Assembly (NCBI RefSeq): GCF_014650175.1
Contig: NZ_BMUL01000018.1
Span: forward strand, 62,001 to 126,000
Reading direction: 5' to 3'
Origin: Streptomyces termitum
Lineage (GTDB): Bacteria > Actinomycetota > Actinomycetes > Streptomycetales > Streptomycetaceae
Length of the DNA: 64,000 nucleotides
Below, one piece after another: positions 34,383-50,597 of this stretch. A model generated the notes under the pieces. The model was not told the DNA's origin and did no database searches. It saw only the letters and a list, made by a program, of their open reading frames with translations. A program made the translations under genes and the position numbers. How positions within the stretch are numbered: the stretch's first letter is position 1; every line of letters starts with the position of its first letter.

Positions 34383-35300
34383 TCACGCGTCGGAGCGGAC
34401 CCGCTCCGGCCGGGGCCCGGCCCCGTCGCGCCGCTCCTCCGCGGAGGCGGCGGCGGAGGCCGCGGCGGGCGGCTCGGCGGTGGCCGGTTCGATCAGCTTC
34501 GGGAGGCGCTGGGGCCAGGTGCCGTACCAGAAGTAGGCGACGAGGAAGCCGAAGGCGAGGCAGAGCAGGCCGCCGACCGCGTCCAGCCAGAAGTGGTTGG
34601 CGGTGGCGACGATGACGACCAGCGTCGCCGCCGGGTAGAGCAGGCCCAGGACGCGGGCCCAGGGCGCCTTCGCCAGGAAGAAGATCGTCAGACCGCACCA
34701 GGTGGACCAGCCGATGTGCATGGACGGCATGGCCGCGTACTGGTTCGACACGTGCTTGAGGTCGCCGGAGGCCATCGAGCCCCAGGTGTGGTGCACCAGG
34801 ACGGTGTCGATGAAGTCCTTGCTCTCCATCAGCCGGGGCGGCGCGAGCGGGTACAGGTAGTAGCCGACCAGGGCGACGGCGGTGGTGGCGAAGAGGACCG
34901 TGCGGAACGCGGCGTAACGGCCCGGCTGCCGTCGGTACAGCCACACGAGCACACCGATGGTGACGATGAAGTGCAGCGTCGCGTAGTAGTAGTTCATGGC
35001 CACGATGAGCCATGTCACCGAGTTCACCGCGTGGTTGACCGCGTGCTCGAAGGCCAGGCCGAGCGAGCCCTCGGCCTTCCAGATCCAGTCGGCGTGCTTG
35101 AGCGCCTCCGCCTTCTGCTCCGGCACCGCGTTGCGGATCAGCGAGTACACCCAGTAGCTGATCGCGATCAGCAGCAGTTCGAACCAGATGCGGGGGCGGC
35201 GGGGGCTGCGCGCGCGCAGCCACGCCCACCGGCCGTCGGCCACGATGGGTGACGACGGGGTCGTCCGGTCGTCCAAACTCTTCACGGTCGTTTCACCCAT
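34383..35300 (-). CDS. PAP2-superfamily membrane phosphatase (inositolphosphotransferase-like)
   Basis: 305 residues and about six membrane helices. The PAP2 catalytic motifs are GYYLYPLAPPRLM (motif 1 form of the Aur1/Ipt1 group), YAAMPSMHIGWS (PSxxH) and TANHFWLDAVGG (HxxxD, catalytic His). It probably removes or transfers phosphate or phosphoinositol on lipids at the outer membrane face. The C-terminal tail is Ala/Glu/Arg-rich and disordered. It converges with glnE. Confidence 0.87.
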   Translation of the reverse strand: MGETTVKSLDDRTTPSSPIVADGRWAWLRARSPRRPRIWFELLLIAISYWVYSLIRNAVPEQKAEALKHADWIWKAEGSLGLAFEHAVNHAVNSVTWLIVAMNYYYATLHFIVTIGVLVWLYRRQPGRYAAFRTVLFATTAVALVGYYLYPLAPPRLMESKDFIDTVLVHHTWGSMASGDLKHVSNQYAAMPSMHIGWSTWCGLTIFFLAKAPWARVLGLLYPAATLVVIVATANHFWLDAVGGLLCLAFGFLVAYFWYGTWPQRLPKLIEPATAEPPAAASAAASAEERRDGAGPRPERVRSDA

Positions 35301-35387
35301 AGGCAGAGAGTTTGCCAGATGCGCTCCCCCGACTGATCATCCCGCGGTCGGGTTCCCGGCGCACCCCGTCCGCCTTGAGGACTACGG

Positions 35388-35411
35388 CCCGTCCGGGGGA
35401 TCCCGGACGGG
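35388..35411 (-). terminator. Hairpin after the malR stop
   Basis: CCCGTCCGGG, 4-base loop, CCCGGACGGG. A perfect 10-bp stem, 26 bp past the malR stop and before the PAP2 gene. Confidence 0.7.
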
Positions 35412-35424
35412 TCCGCGAAGGTCC

Positions 35425-35452
35425 GCCGGACAGGGCCTAGGCCCTGTCCGGC
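35425..35452 (-). repeat. 28-bp perfect palindrome spanning the malR stop codon
   Basis: Arms 35425-35438 and 35439-35452 are exact complements and include the malR stop codon (CTA on the plus strand at 35437-35439). The 18 bases CCGCCGGACAGGGCCTAG (35423-35440) recur at 51902-51919, again over the stop codon of a minus-strand gene. It is probably a repeated terminator element. Confidence 0.8.
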
Positions 35453-36471
35453 TGTGCGGGCGGGGCCGAGGCGGTGGAGCCGCGGACGACGAGCTCCGGC
35501 ATGAAGACGAACTCGGAGTGCGGCGCGGGGGTGCCCCCGACCTCCTCCAGGAGGGCCCGCACCGCGGCCTGCCCCATCGCCTGCACGGGCTGCCGGATGG
35601 TGGTGAGCGGCGGATCGGTGAACGCTATGAGGGGGGAGTCGTCGAAGCCGACCACCGAGACGTCCCGGGGCACCTGGAGACCCTGCTGCCGGGCGGCGCG
35701 GATGGCGCCGAGCGCCATCATGTCGCTGGCGCAGACCACGGCCGTGCAGCCCCGGGAGAGGAGCGAGGCCGCGGCGGCCTGCCCGCCCTCCAGGGTGTAG
35801 AGGGAGTGCTGGATCAGCTCCTCGGACTCCTCGGGGGAGAGGCCGAGCCGCTCCCGCATGCCCTTCTGGAAGCCCTCGATCTTGCGGAGCACCGGCACGA
35901 AGCGCTTGGGGCCGACGGCGAGCCCGATGCGGGTGTGGCCGAGGGCGGCGAGGTGGGTGACGGCGAGCTGCATCGCGGCCCGGTCGTCGGGGGAGACGAA
36001 CGGCGCCTGCACCTTGGGGGAGAAGCCGTTGATGAGGACGTACGGGACGCCCTTGCCGCGCAGCTGGTCGTAGCGGCGGGTGTCCGCGGTGGTGTCCGCG
36101 TGCAGGCCGGAGACGAAGATGATGCCGGCCACCCCGCGCTCCACCAGCATGTCGGTGAGCTCGTCCTCGGTGGACCCGCCGGGGGTCTGGGTGGCGAGCA
36201 CCGGGGTGTATCCCTGCCGGGTCAGCGCCTGGCCGATGACCTGGGCGAGGGCCGGGAAGATGGGGTTGTCCAGTTCGGGGGTGATCAGCCCGACGAGGCC
36301 GGCGCTGCGCCGGCGCAGCCGGACCGGACGCTCGTAGCCGAGCACGTCGAGTGCGGCAAGCACGGATTCGCGGGTGGCGGTGGCCACACCGGGCTTGCCG
36401 TTGAGCACGCGGCTGACTGTGGCTTCACTGACCCCCGCCTGGGCTGCGATGTCGGCAAGCCGCGCGGTCAT
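35437..36471 (-). CDS. malR: LacI-family repressor of the maltose operon
   Basis: 344 residues. The helix-turn-helix is LADIAAQAGVSEATVSRVLNGKPGV (about residues 5-29), with the LacI hinge LDVLGYERP. The periplasmic-binding-like sensor domain follows, with VGFDDSPLIAFTDPPLTTIRQP near the end. It is divergent from malE, as Streptomyces malR is, and should repress malEFG, the alpha-glucosidase and the amylase until maltose or maltotriose is present; in S. coelicolor it also takes part in glucose repression. A close paralogue lies downstream at 41798. Confidence 0.92.
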   Translation of the reverse strand: MTARLADIAAQAGVSEATVSRVLNGKPGVATATRESVLAALDVLGYERPVRLRRRSAGLVGLITPELDNPIFPALAQVIGQALTRQGYTPVLATQTPGGSTEDELTDMLVERGVAGIIFVSGLHADTTADTRRYDQLRGKGVPYVLINGFSPKVQAPFVSPDDRAAMQLAVTHLAALGHTRIGLAVGPKRFVPVLRKIEGFQKGMRERLGLSPEESEELIQHSLYTLEGGQAAAASLLSRGCTAVVCASDMMALGAIRAARQQGLQVPRDVSVVGFDDSPLIAFTDPPLTTIRQPVQAMGQAAVRALLEEVGGTPAPHSEFVFMPELVVRGSTASAPPAQPDRA

Positions 36472-36533
36472 GGGAGTGGACTGTACCGGTCACGCGGCGT
36501 ATTGCCCACCGGCTGTCACGCGGCGACGGCGTC

Positions 36534-36580
36534 GCAAGGCCGGTCGCAAGCCGGCCCGCAAAGGCTTGCAGTTCTTGCGG
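36534..36580. promoter_or_regulatory. MalR operator group near malR
   Basis: GCAAG at 36534-36538 and 36546-36550, then GCAAAG, then CTTGCAG (36565-36571) and CTTGCGG (36574-36580). CTTGCAG-type repeats are the known binding motif for MalR (Reg1) upstream of Streptomyces maltose and amylase genes. Five motifs within 47 bp suggest several bound dimers. Confidence 0.65.
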
Positions 36581-36763
36581 CGGGGGCCGGGAAACCGGGG
36601 GACGGCGGGGGCGGAAGGGGTCGGTTCCGCGCGGCGGGGGCGGGTCCCTCCCGTCCCGTCGGCCTGGGGAAACGGGACGGAACGGCGGAAGTCGTACGCC
36701 GGAAGCACTGTCAAGCGGCGCGACGGCAACCTTCGGGACACGCGGATGTAACGATCCCCGGTT

Positions 36764-36784
36764 CTTGCAGAAAATCCACGCAAG
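36764..36784. promoter_or_regulatory. MalR operator near malE
   Basis: CTTGCAG (36764-36770) and an inverted GCAAG (36780-36784) lie about 27-47 bp upstream of the malE -10 candidate, where a repressor would cover the -35 region. Confidence 0.6.
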
Positions 36785-36904
36785 CTCTTTCGGCTCGTTT
36801 TCATCCCTGTTACGTTCCTGGCAACCCGGAGCGCCGCGAGGGAGCGGTCGCATGAGGCAGGTTCCAGCCCCTCGTCACCCCGGGATCATGTTGAAGGAGT
36901 TCAC

Positions 36905-38182
36905 ATGCGGCGTGGCATAGCGGCCACCGCGCTGGTCGCGGCCCTGGGCGTCACCCTGGCGGCGTGCGGCGGAAGCGACGGCGGTTCCAACGGCGGCTCG
37001 AAGGGCTCGGGCGAGCTCTCCGGCACCGTGACGTGGTGGGACACCTCCACGGTCGGCTCCGAGGACAAGGTCTTCAAGAAGATCGCCGAGGACTTCACCA
37101 AGAAGCACCCGAAGGTCACCGTCAAGTACGTGAACGTGCCCTTCGGTGAGGCGCAGAACAAGTTCAAGAACGCCGCGCAGGCCGGCTCCGGCGCCCCCGA
37201 CGTGATGCGCTCCGAGGTCGCCTGGACCCCCGAGTTCGCCGACCTCGGCTACCTCGCCCCGCTCGACGGCACCCCCGCCCTGAAGAACCAGGAAGACTTC
37301 CTGGAGCAGGCCGCGGCCTCCACCAAGTACAAGGGCAAGACCTACGCCGTCCCGCAGGTCATCGACTCCATGGGCATCTTCTACAACAAGAAGATCCTCA
37401 AGGAGGCCGGCGTCGAGGCCCCGGCCAGTATCGCCGACCTCAAGACGGCCGCTGCCAAGATCAAGGAGAAGACCGGCAAGACCGGCCTGTACCTCCGCGG
37501 CGACGACCCGTACTGGTTCCTCTCCTTCCTGTACGGCGAGGGCGGCGACCTCGTCGACGCCGACAAGAAGACGGTCACGATCGACTCCGAGGCCGGCGTC
37601 AAGGCCATGAAGACCGTCAAGGACCTGGTCGACTCCAAGGCCGCGATCACCGACGCGACCAACGGCTGGGACAACATGCAGGCGTCCTTCAAGGACGGCA
37701 AGGTCGCCATGATGATCAACGGCCCGTGGGCCGTGGCCGACACCTACACCGGCAAGGAGTTCGCCGACAAGGCGAACCTCGGCATCGCCCCGGTCCCGGC
37801 CGGCTCCGCCGGCCAGGGCTCCCCGCAGGGCGGCCACAACCTCGCGGTGTACGCCGGCTCCAAGAACCTGGACGCCTCCTACGCCTTCACCGAGTACATG
37901 TCCTCGCCCGAGGTGCAGGCCCAGATCGCCAAGGAGCTGAGCCTCCTGCCGACCCGCCAGTCCGTGTACCTGCAGAAGGAGGTCGTCACCAACCCGATGA
38001 TCGCCTTCTTCAAGCCGGTCATCGACAAGGCCGTCGAGCGCCCCTGGATCCCCGAGACCGGCAGCCTCTTCGCCCCGCTGGGCGTCGAGTACACCAAGGT
38101 CCTGACCGGCCAGACCACCCCCGAGCAGGGAGCCAAGGCGGTGGGCGACAACTACCGCAAGCTCCTGAAGGACTGGAAGTAA
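36905..38182 (+). CDS. malE: Maltose/maltodextrin ABC transporter substrate-binding lipoprotein
   Basis: 425 residues, AAGGAG just upstream. A lipoprotein signal ends with LAAC at Cys21, followed by a Gly/Ser-rich tether. The rest is a family 1 solute-binding fold (TVTWWDTSTVGSED, APDVMRSEVAWTPEFADLGYL, MMINGPWAV). It binds maltodextrins outside the membrane and hands them to MalF/MalG. First gene of the operon, 19 bp before malF. The ATPase partner (usually the shared MsiK) is not encoded here, which is normal for Streptomyces. Confidence 0.93.
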   Translation: MRRGIAATALVAALGVTLAACGGSDGGSNGGSKGSGELSGTVTWWDTSTVGSEDKVFKKIAEDFTKKHPKVTVKYVNVPFGEAQNKFKNAAQAGSGAPDVMRSEVAWTPEFADLGYLAPLDGTPALKNQEDFLEQAAASTKYKGKTYAVPQVIDSMGIFYNKKILKEAGVEAPASIADLKTAAAKIKEKTGKTGLYLRGDDPYWFLSFLYGEGGDLVDADKKTVTIDSEAGVKAMKTVKDLVDSKAAITDATNGWDNMQASFKDGKVAMMINGPWAVADTYTGKEFADKANLGIAPVPAGSAGQGSPQGGHNLAVYAGSKNLDASYAFTEYMSSPEVQAQIAKELSLLPTRQSVYLQKEVVTNPMIAFFKPVIDKAVERPWIPETGSLFAPLGVEYTKVLTGQTTPEQGAKAVGDNYRKLLKDWK

Positions 38183-38201
38183 GAGGAAGGCGGACCGGCT
38201 G

Positions 38202-39212
38202 ATGGCTGTGGACACCCCCAGCCAGTCGGTGGCGAAGGCCGCGGGCGACGTCGTCGCCCGCGGCCCGCGCCGCGGGACTGGCTCGCGACGGGCGCCGAAG
38301 CGCTCGCTCGCCACGCACTGGTACGCCTGGGCCATGGTGGCCCCGGTGGTGATCGTGATCGCCGTGATCATCGGCTATCCGCTGGTCCGCGGACTGTACC
38401 TGTCACTGACCGACGCCAACGAGCGCAACGTCGCCCGCACGATCGGCGTCAACGAGATCCCGGCCACCTACGAGTTCGTCGGCCTGGACAACTACACGGA
38501 CGCCCTCACCGGCAGCCAGTTCCTCGGCACCCTGGGCTGGACGGTCGTCTGGACCGTCTCCTGCGTGACGCTGACCTTCGCCCTCGGCCTGGTCCTCGCC
38601 AACGTCCTCAACCGCAGGATCGCCGGCCGCTCCGTCTACCGGATGCTGCTCATCCTCCCCTGGGCGATCCCCGGCTTCGTCTCCGTCTTCGCCTGGCGCT
38701 TCCTCTACGACGAGCGCCGCGGCATGCTCAACCAGATCCTCTCCGGCCTCGGCATGGACGCCGTCCCGTGGCTGAACGACCCGCTGATGGCCAAGTTCTC
38801 GGTCATCGCCGTCAACGTCTGGCTGGGCGTCCCCTTCATGATGGTCGCCCTCCTCGGCGGCCTCCAGTCCATCCCCGGCGAGCTCTACGAGGCCGCCGAG
38901 ATGGACGGCGCCAACGCCTGGCAGCGCTTCCGCAACATCACCCTGCCCGGCCTGCGCTCGGTCTCCACCACGGTGGTCCTCCTCTCCACCATCTGGACCT
39001 TCAACATGTTCCCGGTGATCTTCCTGCTCACCCGGGGCGGGCCCGGCGAGGCCACCCAGATCCTCGTCACCCAGGCGTACAAGTTCTCCTTCGAGATCAG
39101 CCCGCGCGACTTCGCCCAGTCGTCCACGTGGGGCGTCCTCATCCTGGTGCTCCTGATGATCTTCGCCGCGTTCTACCAGCGAGTCCTCCGCAAGCAGGGA
39201 GATGTCTGGTGA
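38202..39212 (+). CDS. malF: Maltose/maltodextrin ABC transporter permease
   Basis: 336 residues, about six membrane helices after a basic N-terminal tail. The EAA loop ELYEAAEMDGANAWQRFRNITLPGL, which docks the ATPase, is near residues 226-250. NANERNVARTIG-like periplasmic residues follow helix 1. It forms the channel with MalG. Its stop overlaps the malG start GTG as GTGA. Confidence 0.93.
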   Translation: MAVDTPSQSVAKAAGDVVARGPRRGTGSRRAPKRSLATHWYAWAMVAPVVIVIAVIIGYPLVRGLYLSLTDANERNVARTIGVNEIPATYEFVGLDNYTDALTGSQFLGTLGWTVVWTVSCVTLTFALGLVLANVLNRRIAGRSVYRMLLILPWAIPGFVSVFAWRFLYDERRGMLNQILSGLGMDAVPWLNDPLMAKFSVIAVNVWLGVPFMMVALLGGLQSIPGELYEAAEMDGANAWQRFRNITLPGLRSVSTTVVLLSTIWTFNMFPVIFLLTRGGPGEATQILVTQAYKFSFEISPRDFAQSSTWGVLILVLLMIFAAFYQRVLRKQGDVW

Positions 39213-40071
39213 CCACCACGACCCCCACCCCCCAGACCCTCAACGCCCCGATCCGGGGCCGCCGCTCGCCTCGGCGGGGCTGCACCTCAGCCTGATCGTC
39301 GCCTCCGTGATCGCCGTCTTCCCGGTGCTGTGGGTCCTGCTGACCTCGCTCAAGCCCGCGAAGTACGCCTCCACCACGGACTTCTTCAAAGAGACGACGT
39401 TCGAGAACTACACGAACCTGCTGAGCGACACCCCCTTCCTCACCTGGTTCGGCAACTCGCTGCTCGTCGCCGGCCTCACCACGGTCGTCGGCGTCTTCAT
39501 CTCCGCCACCACCGGCTACGCGGTCAGCCGCTTCCGCTTCCCCGGCAAGCGCGGCCTCATGTGGACCCTGCTCATCACGCAGATGTTCCCGGTCGCCGTC
39601 CTCATCGTGCCGATCTACAACATCATGTCGACGATGGGGCTGCTCAACGAGCCGCTCGGCCTGGTCATCACCTACCTGACCATCGCCGTCCCGTTCTGCG
39701 CCTGGATGATGAAGGGCTTCTTCGACACCATCCCGCGCGAGATCGACGAGTCGGGCTACGTCGACGGGCTGACCCCCTTCGGCACCTTCTGGCGGCTCAT
39801 CCTGCCGCTGGCCAAGCCCGGCATCGCGGTGACCGCCTTCTACTCCTTCATCACCGCCTGGGGCGAGGTCGCCTACGCCTCGGCGTTCATGGTCGGCGAC
39901 GAGAACATGACGCTCGCCGGCGGTCTCCAGAAGTTCGTCAACCAGTACGGCGCCCAGTGGGGTCCGATGTCCGCGGCCTCCGTGCTCATCGCCATCCCCG
40001 CCGCCCTGGTGTTCCTCTTCGCCCAGCGGCACCTGGTCACCGGCATGTCCGCCGGCGCCGTCAAGGGCTGA
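39209..40071 (+). CDS. malG: Maltose/maltodextrin ABC transporter permease, with apparent one-base frameshift
   Basis: The expected start is the GTG at 39209: AGGGAG lies seven bases upstream and the GTG overlaps the malF stop. That frame reads MTTTTPTPQTLNAPIRGRRSP and then stops at 39293-39295. The transporter body (LHLSLIVASVIAVFPVLWVLLTSLKPAK onward, with EAA loop EIDESGYVDGLTPFGTFWRLILPL) is in the next frame. One extra G in the GGGG run at 39276-39279 would join them as RRSPRRGLHLSL and give 287 residues, the family length. An ATG at 39202 is in the body frame, but its ribosome site touches it and its N-terminus has poor codon use. Either a sequencing error or a real lesion. Confidence 0.85.
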
Positions 40072-40133
40072 GGGACCTGGCCACCGCCCCCGTACGCCTC
40101 TTCGCACGCCCCTCCTCCTTACCAAGGGAAGAC

Positions 40134-41797
<1,664 letters not shown>

Positions 41798-41801
<4 letters not shown>

Positions 41802-42856
41802 CGATCCCCCCGCCGCGGGGCACCGCCACCGGTGCCCCGCGGCTCGCGGACATCGCGGCCCAGTCCGGGGTCAGCGAGGCCACCGTCAGCCGCGTCCTCA
41901 ACGGCAAGGCGGGCGTGGCCGGCGGCACCCGGCACCGGGTGCTGGCCGCGCTCGACGTGCTCGGCTACGAGCGCCCGGTCCGGCTCAAACGCCGCAGCGC
42001 CGGCCTGGTCGGCCTGGTGGTGCCCGAGCTGACCAACCCGATCTTCCCGGCCTTCGCGCAGGTCGTCGAACAGGTCCTGGCCGGGCACGGCTACACGCCG
42101 GTGCTCTGCACCCAGATGCCCGGCGGCGCCACCGAGGACGAGCTGGTCGACCAGCTGGTGGAGCGCGGGGTGGCCGGCATCGTCTTCCTCTCCGGGCTGC
42201 ACGCGGACGCCACCGCCGACCCGGGGCGGTACGCCCGGCTGACCGAGCGGGGCGTGCCGTACGTCCTCATCAACGGCTACCACGAGCGGATCGACGCCAC
42301 CTTCGTCTCCCCGGACGACCGGGCCGCGGCCCGGATGGCGGTCCGGCACCTCGCCGAACTCGGCCACGAGCGGATCGGCCTGGCCATCGGCCCGACCCGG
42401 TACGTGCCCTCGCGCCGCAAGGCGGAGGGCTTCGCCGCCGAGCTGTACGAGGTGCTGGGCGTGGAGCGGGCGGAGGCCGAACGCTTCGTGCGGCCCACCC
42501 TGTTCGGCGTCGAGGGCGGCCACGCGGCGGCCGAGATCCTGCTCGACGAGGGCTGTACGGGCATCGTCTGCGGCTCCGACCTGATGGCGCTCGGCGCCGT
42601 GCGGGCGGCCCGCGCCCGCGGCCTCGACGTGCCCGGGGACGTCTCCGTCGTCGGCTTCGACGACTCCCCGCTGGTCGCCTTCACCGATCCGCCGCTGACC
42701 ACCGTGCGCCAGCCGGTGCAGGCGATGGCGACGGCCGCGGTCGGCGCGCTCCTGGAGGAGATCGAGGGCAATCCGGTGCAGCGCACCGAGTTCGTCTTCC
42801 AGCCGGAGCTGGTGGTGCGCGGTTCCACCGGGCAGTCGCCGCAGCCCCGCGCGTAA
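41798..42856 (+). CDS. Second LacI-family regulator, MalR paralogue
   Basis: 352 residues from a GTG overlapping the alpha-glucosidase stop as GTGA. The DNA-reading part LADIAAQSGVSEATVSRVLNGKAGV differs from MalR at only two of 25 positions, and the sensor domain is similar throughout (VVGFDDSPLVAFTDPPLTTVRQP). It should therefore bind the same CTTGC-type operators. Because it is encoded at the end of the operon it would rise with induction and could act as a feedback repressor or answer a different sugar. It is 184 bp before the amylase gene. Confidence 0.9.
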
Positions 42857-42871
42857 CCCTGTGCGCAATCC

Positions 42872-42970
42872 CTTGCGAAGGCGTGCGGGAGGTATTGACC
42901 GCACGCCTGTACGCCCCTACGGTCGCGGCTGAAAAGTATTGCTGAACCTTTCGGCAACGTCTTGCGAATC
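42872..42970 (+). promoter_or_regulatory. Amylase promoter with two MalR-type motifs
   Basis: A -35 TTGACC (42895-42900), 17 bases, and a -10 TACGGT (42918-42923) form a near-ideal promoter. CTTGCGAA occurs at 42872-42879 upstream and again at 42961-42968 within the early transcribed region; both look like MalR operators. The layout matches maltose-induced, glucose-repressed Streptomyces amylase promoters. Confidence 0.8.
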
Positions 42971-43040
42971 GCATCCCGGTGAGCGGCTCCCCCCGAGCGG
43001 CTCCCGCTCCACGACAGGGACGTCGTACAGGAGGAAGCAC

Positions 43041-44759
43041 ATGGCAAGAAGGACCCTGGCCGCCGCGCTCGCCCTTGTGGCGGGAGCCGCCGCAGCCGTC
43101 ACGGTCAACGCTCCCGCCCAGGCCACCCCGCCCGGCGAGAAGGACGTCACCGCGGTGATGTTCGAGTGGAAGTTCGACTCGGTGGCCCGTGAGTGCACCG
43201 ACCGCCTCGGCCCCGCCGGCTACGGCTACGTCCAGGTCTCCCCGCCCCAGGAACACCTCCAGGGCGGCCAGTGGTGGACCTCGTACCAGCCCGTCAGCTA
43301 CAAGATCGCAGGCCGCCTCGGCGACCGCGCCTCCTTCAAGAACATGATCGACACCTGCCACGCGGCCGGCGTGAAGGTGGTCGCGGACTCGGTCATCAAC
43401 CACATGGCCAACGGCTCCGGCACCGGAACCGGCGGCACCCCGTTCTCCAAGTACGACTACCCGGGCCTCTACTCCGGCTCCGACATGGACGACTGCCGCG
43501 CCTCCATCTCCGACTACCGGGACCGCGGCAACGTCCAGAACTGCGAACTGGTCCAGCTCCCCGACCTCGACACCGGCGAGGAGTGGGTCCGCGCCAAGAT
43601 CGCCGGATACCTCGACGACCTCCTCTCGCTCGGCGTCGACGGCCTGCGCATCGACGCCGCCAAGCACATGCCGGCCGCCGACCTCGCCGCCATCAAGTCC
43701 CGGCTGACCGACCCGAACGCCTACTGGAAGCAGGAGGCCATCCACGGCGCCGGCGAGGCCGTCTCCCCGAGCGAGTACCTCGGCACCGGAGACGTCCAGG
43801 AGTTCCGCTACGCCCGCGACCTCAAGCGGATCTTCCAGAACGAGAAGATCTCCTACCTCAAGAACTTCGGCGAGGCGTGGGGCTACATGCCCTCCGGGAA
43901 GTCCGCCGTCTTCGTCGACAACCACGACACCGAGCGCGGCGGCGACACCCTCAACTACAAGGACGGCGCGAACTACACCCTCGCCTCCGTCTTCATGCTC
44001 GCCTGGCCCTACGGCTCCCCGGACGTCCACTCCGGCTACGAGTGGACCGACAAGGACGCGGGACCGCCGGGCGGCGGCCAGGTGAACGCCTGTTACACCG
44101 ACGGCTGGAAGTGCCAGCACGCCTGGCGCGAGATCTCCTCCATGGTCGCCCTCCGCAACACCGCCCGCGGCACGGCCGTCACCGACTGGTGGGACAACGG
44201 CGGCAACGCGATCGCGTTCGGCCGGGGGAACAAGGCGTACGTCGCCCTCAACCACGAGTCCTCCCCGCTCAGCCGCACCTTCCAGACCTCCCTGCCCGCC
44301 GGCACCTACTGCGACGTGCAGTCCGCCACCCCGGTCACCGTCGACGGCTCCGGCCGCTTCACCGCCACCCTCGGCGCGAACACCGCCCTCGCCCTCCACA
44401 CGGGCGCCATGACCTGCGGCTCCGGCACCACCCCGCCCACCACGCCGCCGACCACGCCCCCCGCCACCGCGGGCGCCGCCTTCAACGCCACCGCCACCAC
44501 GGTGATGGGCCAGAACATCCACGTCACCGGCGACCGCCCCGAACTGGGCAACTGGTCCCCGGCCGCCGCCCCCAAGCTCGACCCGGCCGCCTACCCCGTC
44601 TGGAAGCTGACGGTGAACCTGCCCGCCGGCACGGTCTTCGCGTACAAGTACGTCCGCAAGGACGCCGCCGGAAACGTCACCTGGGAGTCCGGTGCCAACC
44701 GCACCGCGACCGTCCCCGCCTCCGGACAGCTCGTCCTGAACGACACCTTCCGCCCCTGA
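43041..44759 (+). CDS. aml: Secreted alpha-amylase with starch-binding domain (CBM20)
   Basis: 572 residues; AGGAGG seven bases before the ATG. The signal peptide ends at APAQA about residue 29. The GH13 barrel has VVADSVINHMA, the nucleophile in GLRIDAAKHMP, the acid Glu in EAIHGAGEAV and FVDNHDTERGG. A Thr/Pro linker (about 463-478) leads to a CBM20 (VMGQNIHVTGDRPELGNWSP to the end). It cuts internal alpha-1,4 bonds of starch outside the cell, making maltodextrins for MalEFG. Six cysteines suit an exported fold. It has its own promoter and a terminator. Confidence 0.95.
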   Translation: MARRTLAAALALVAGAAAAVTVNAPAQATPPGEKDVTAVMFEWKFDSVARECTDRLGPAGYGYVQVSPPQEHLQGGQWWTSYQPVSYKIAGRLGDRASFKNMIDTCHAAGVKVVADSVINHMANGSGTGTGGTPFSKYDYPGLYSGSDMDDCRASISDYRDRGNVQNCELVQLPDLDTGEEWVRAKIAGYLDDLLSLGVDGLRIDAAKHMPAADLAAIKSRLTDPNAYWKQEAIHGAGEAVSPSEYLGTGDVQEFRYARDLKRIFQNEKISYLKNFGEAWGYMPSGKSAVFVDNHDTERGGDTLNYKDGANYTLASVFMLAWPYGSPDVHSGYEWTDKDAGPPGGGQVNACYTDGWKCQHAWREISSMVALRNTARGTAVTDWWDNGGNAIAFGRGNKAYVALNHESSPLSRTFQTSLPAGTYCDVQSATPVTVDGSGRFTATLGANTALALHTGAMTCGSGTTPPTTPPTTPPATAGAAFNATATTVMGQNIHVTGDRPELGNWSPAAAPKLDPAAYPVWKLTVNLPAGTVFAYKYVRKDAAGNVTWESGANRTATVPASGQLVLNDTFRP

Positions 44760-44774
44760 GCCCCACCCCCTTCA

Positions 44775-44799
44775 CGGGCCGCCCCGCCGGGGCGGCCCG
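44775..44799 (+). terminator. Hairpin after the amylase gene
   Basis: CGGGCCGCCCC pairs with GGGGCGGCCCG around a GCC loop, 15 bp past the stop. The pullulanase gene begins 28 bp later without a visible promoter, so some readthrough is likely. Confidence 0.75.
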
Positions 44800-44827
44800 C
44801 CCTTTCCCGTACCTCCAGGGAGCCCCC

Positions 44828-50122
<5,295 letters not shown>

Positions 50123-50144
50123 CGGACCCCGCACTCCCCGGGAA

Positions 50145-50183
50145 CACGGGCCCCGGCCGCCTCTTGCGCGGCCGGGGCCCGTG
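50145..50183 (+). terminator. Strong hairpin terminator after the amylopullulanase gene
   Basis: A perfect 16-bp stem (50145-50160 with 50168-50183) and a 7-base loop CTCTTGC, 22 bp past the stop. Confidence 0.85.
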
Positions 50184-50230
50184 CCGTGAGGCTGGGCCCG
50201 ACGCCGCCCCGGACCCGCAGGAGCCCCGCC

Positions 50231-50563
50231 ATGCCGCAGATCGCCGTCGACCACTCCGCGCCCCTGGACCGGCGCGGCTTCGCGCTCGCCCTGCACGCGC
50301 TCCTGGCGGAGGCCACCGGCGTTCCGGCCGCCGCCTGCACGACCCGCTTCCGGCGGGTCGAGGAAGCCTTCACCGGGACCGGCACCGCCGAACGGGCCGT
50401 GGCGCACGTGGACATCGTCCTGCGGTACGGTCGGCACGACGACGCCAAGCGCCGCATCTCCAAGGCCGTGCTGGCGCTCCTGCGCGGCCACCTCGCCCCG
50501 CCCGGGGACGCGCGCCTCTCGGTCGAGATCCGGGACTTCGAGAACTCCTACGTGGAGGGCTGA
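50231..50563 (+). CDS. 5-carboxymethyl-2-hydroxymuconate isomerase-like tautomerase
   Basis: 110 residues starting MPQIAVDHSAP. After Met removal the N-terminal Pro is the likely catalytic base, as in the tautomerase superfamily. The closing segments RLSVEIRDFENSYVEG and the length agree with CHMI (HpcD). In aromatic acid catabolism CHMI isomerises a homoprotocatechuate ring-cleavage product, but no other gene of that pathway is here, so the substrate is unsure. Confidence 0.8.
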   Translation: MPQIAVDHSAPLDRRGFALALHALLAEATGVPAAACTTRFRRVEEAFTGTGTAERAVAHVDIVLRYGRHDDAKRRISKAVLALLRGHLAPPGDARLSVEIRDFENSYVEG

Positions 50564-50597
50564 GCGGGCCCGGCACGCGCTCCCGCCGGGAGGGCCC

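Larger units (their letters stand above)
36472..36904. other. 433-bp malR-malE divergent regulatory region
   Basis: No gene. It contains two groups of CTTGC/GCAAG motifs (listed separately), a possible malE -10 box TACGTT at 36811-36816, and the malE ribosome site AAGGAG at 36895-36900. The malR promoter should lie in the left half. Confidence 0.75.

Noticed and set aside
39202..40071. malG starting at the ATG at 39202
   Set aside because: AGGGAG directly abuts this ATG, and the first 20 codons use A or T third positions far more than normal. The GTG at 39209 is better, which makes a frameshift the better explanation.
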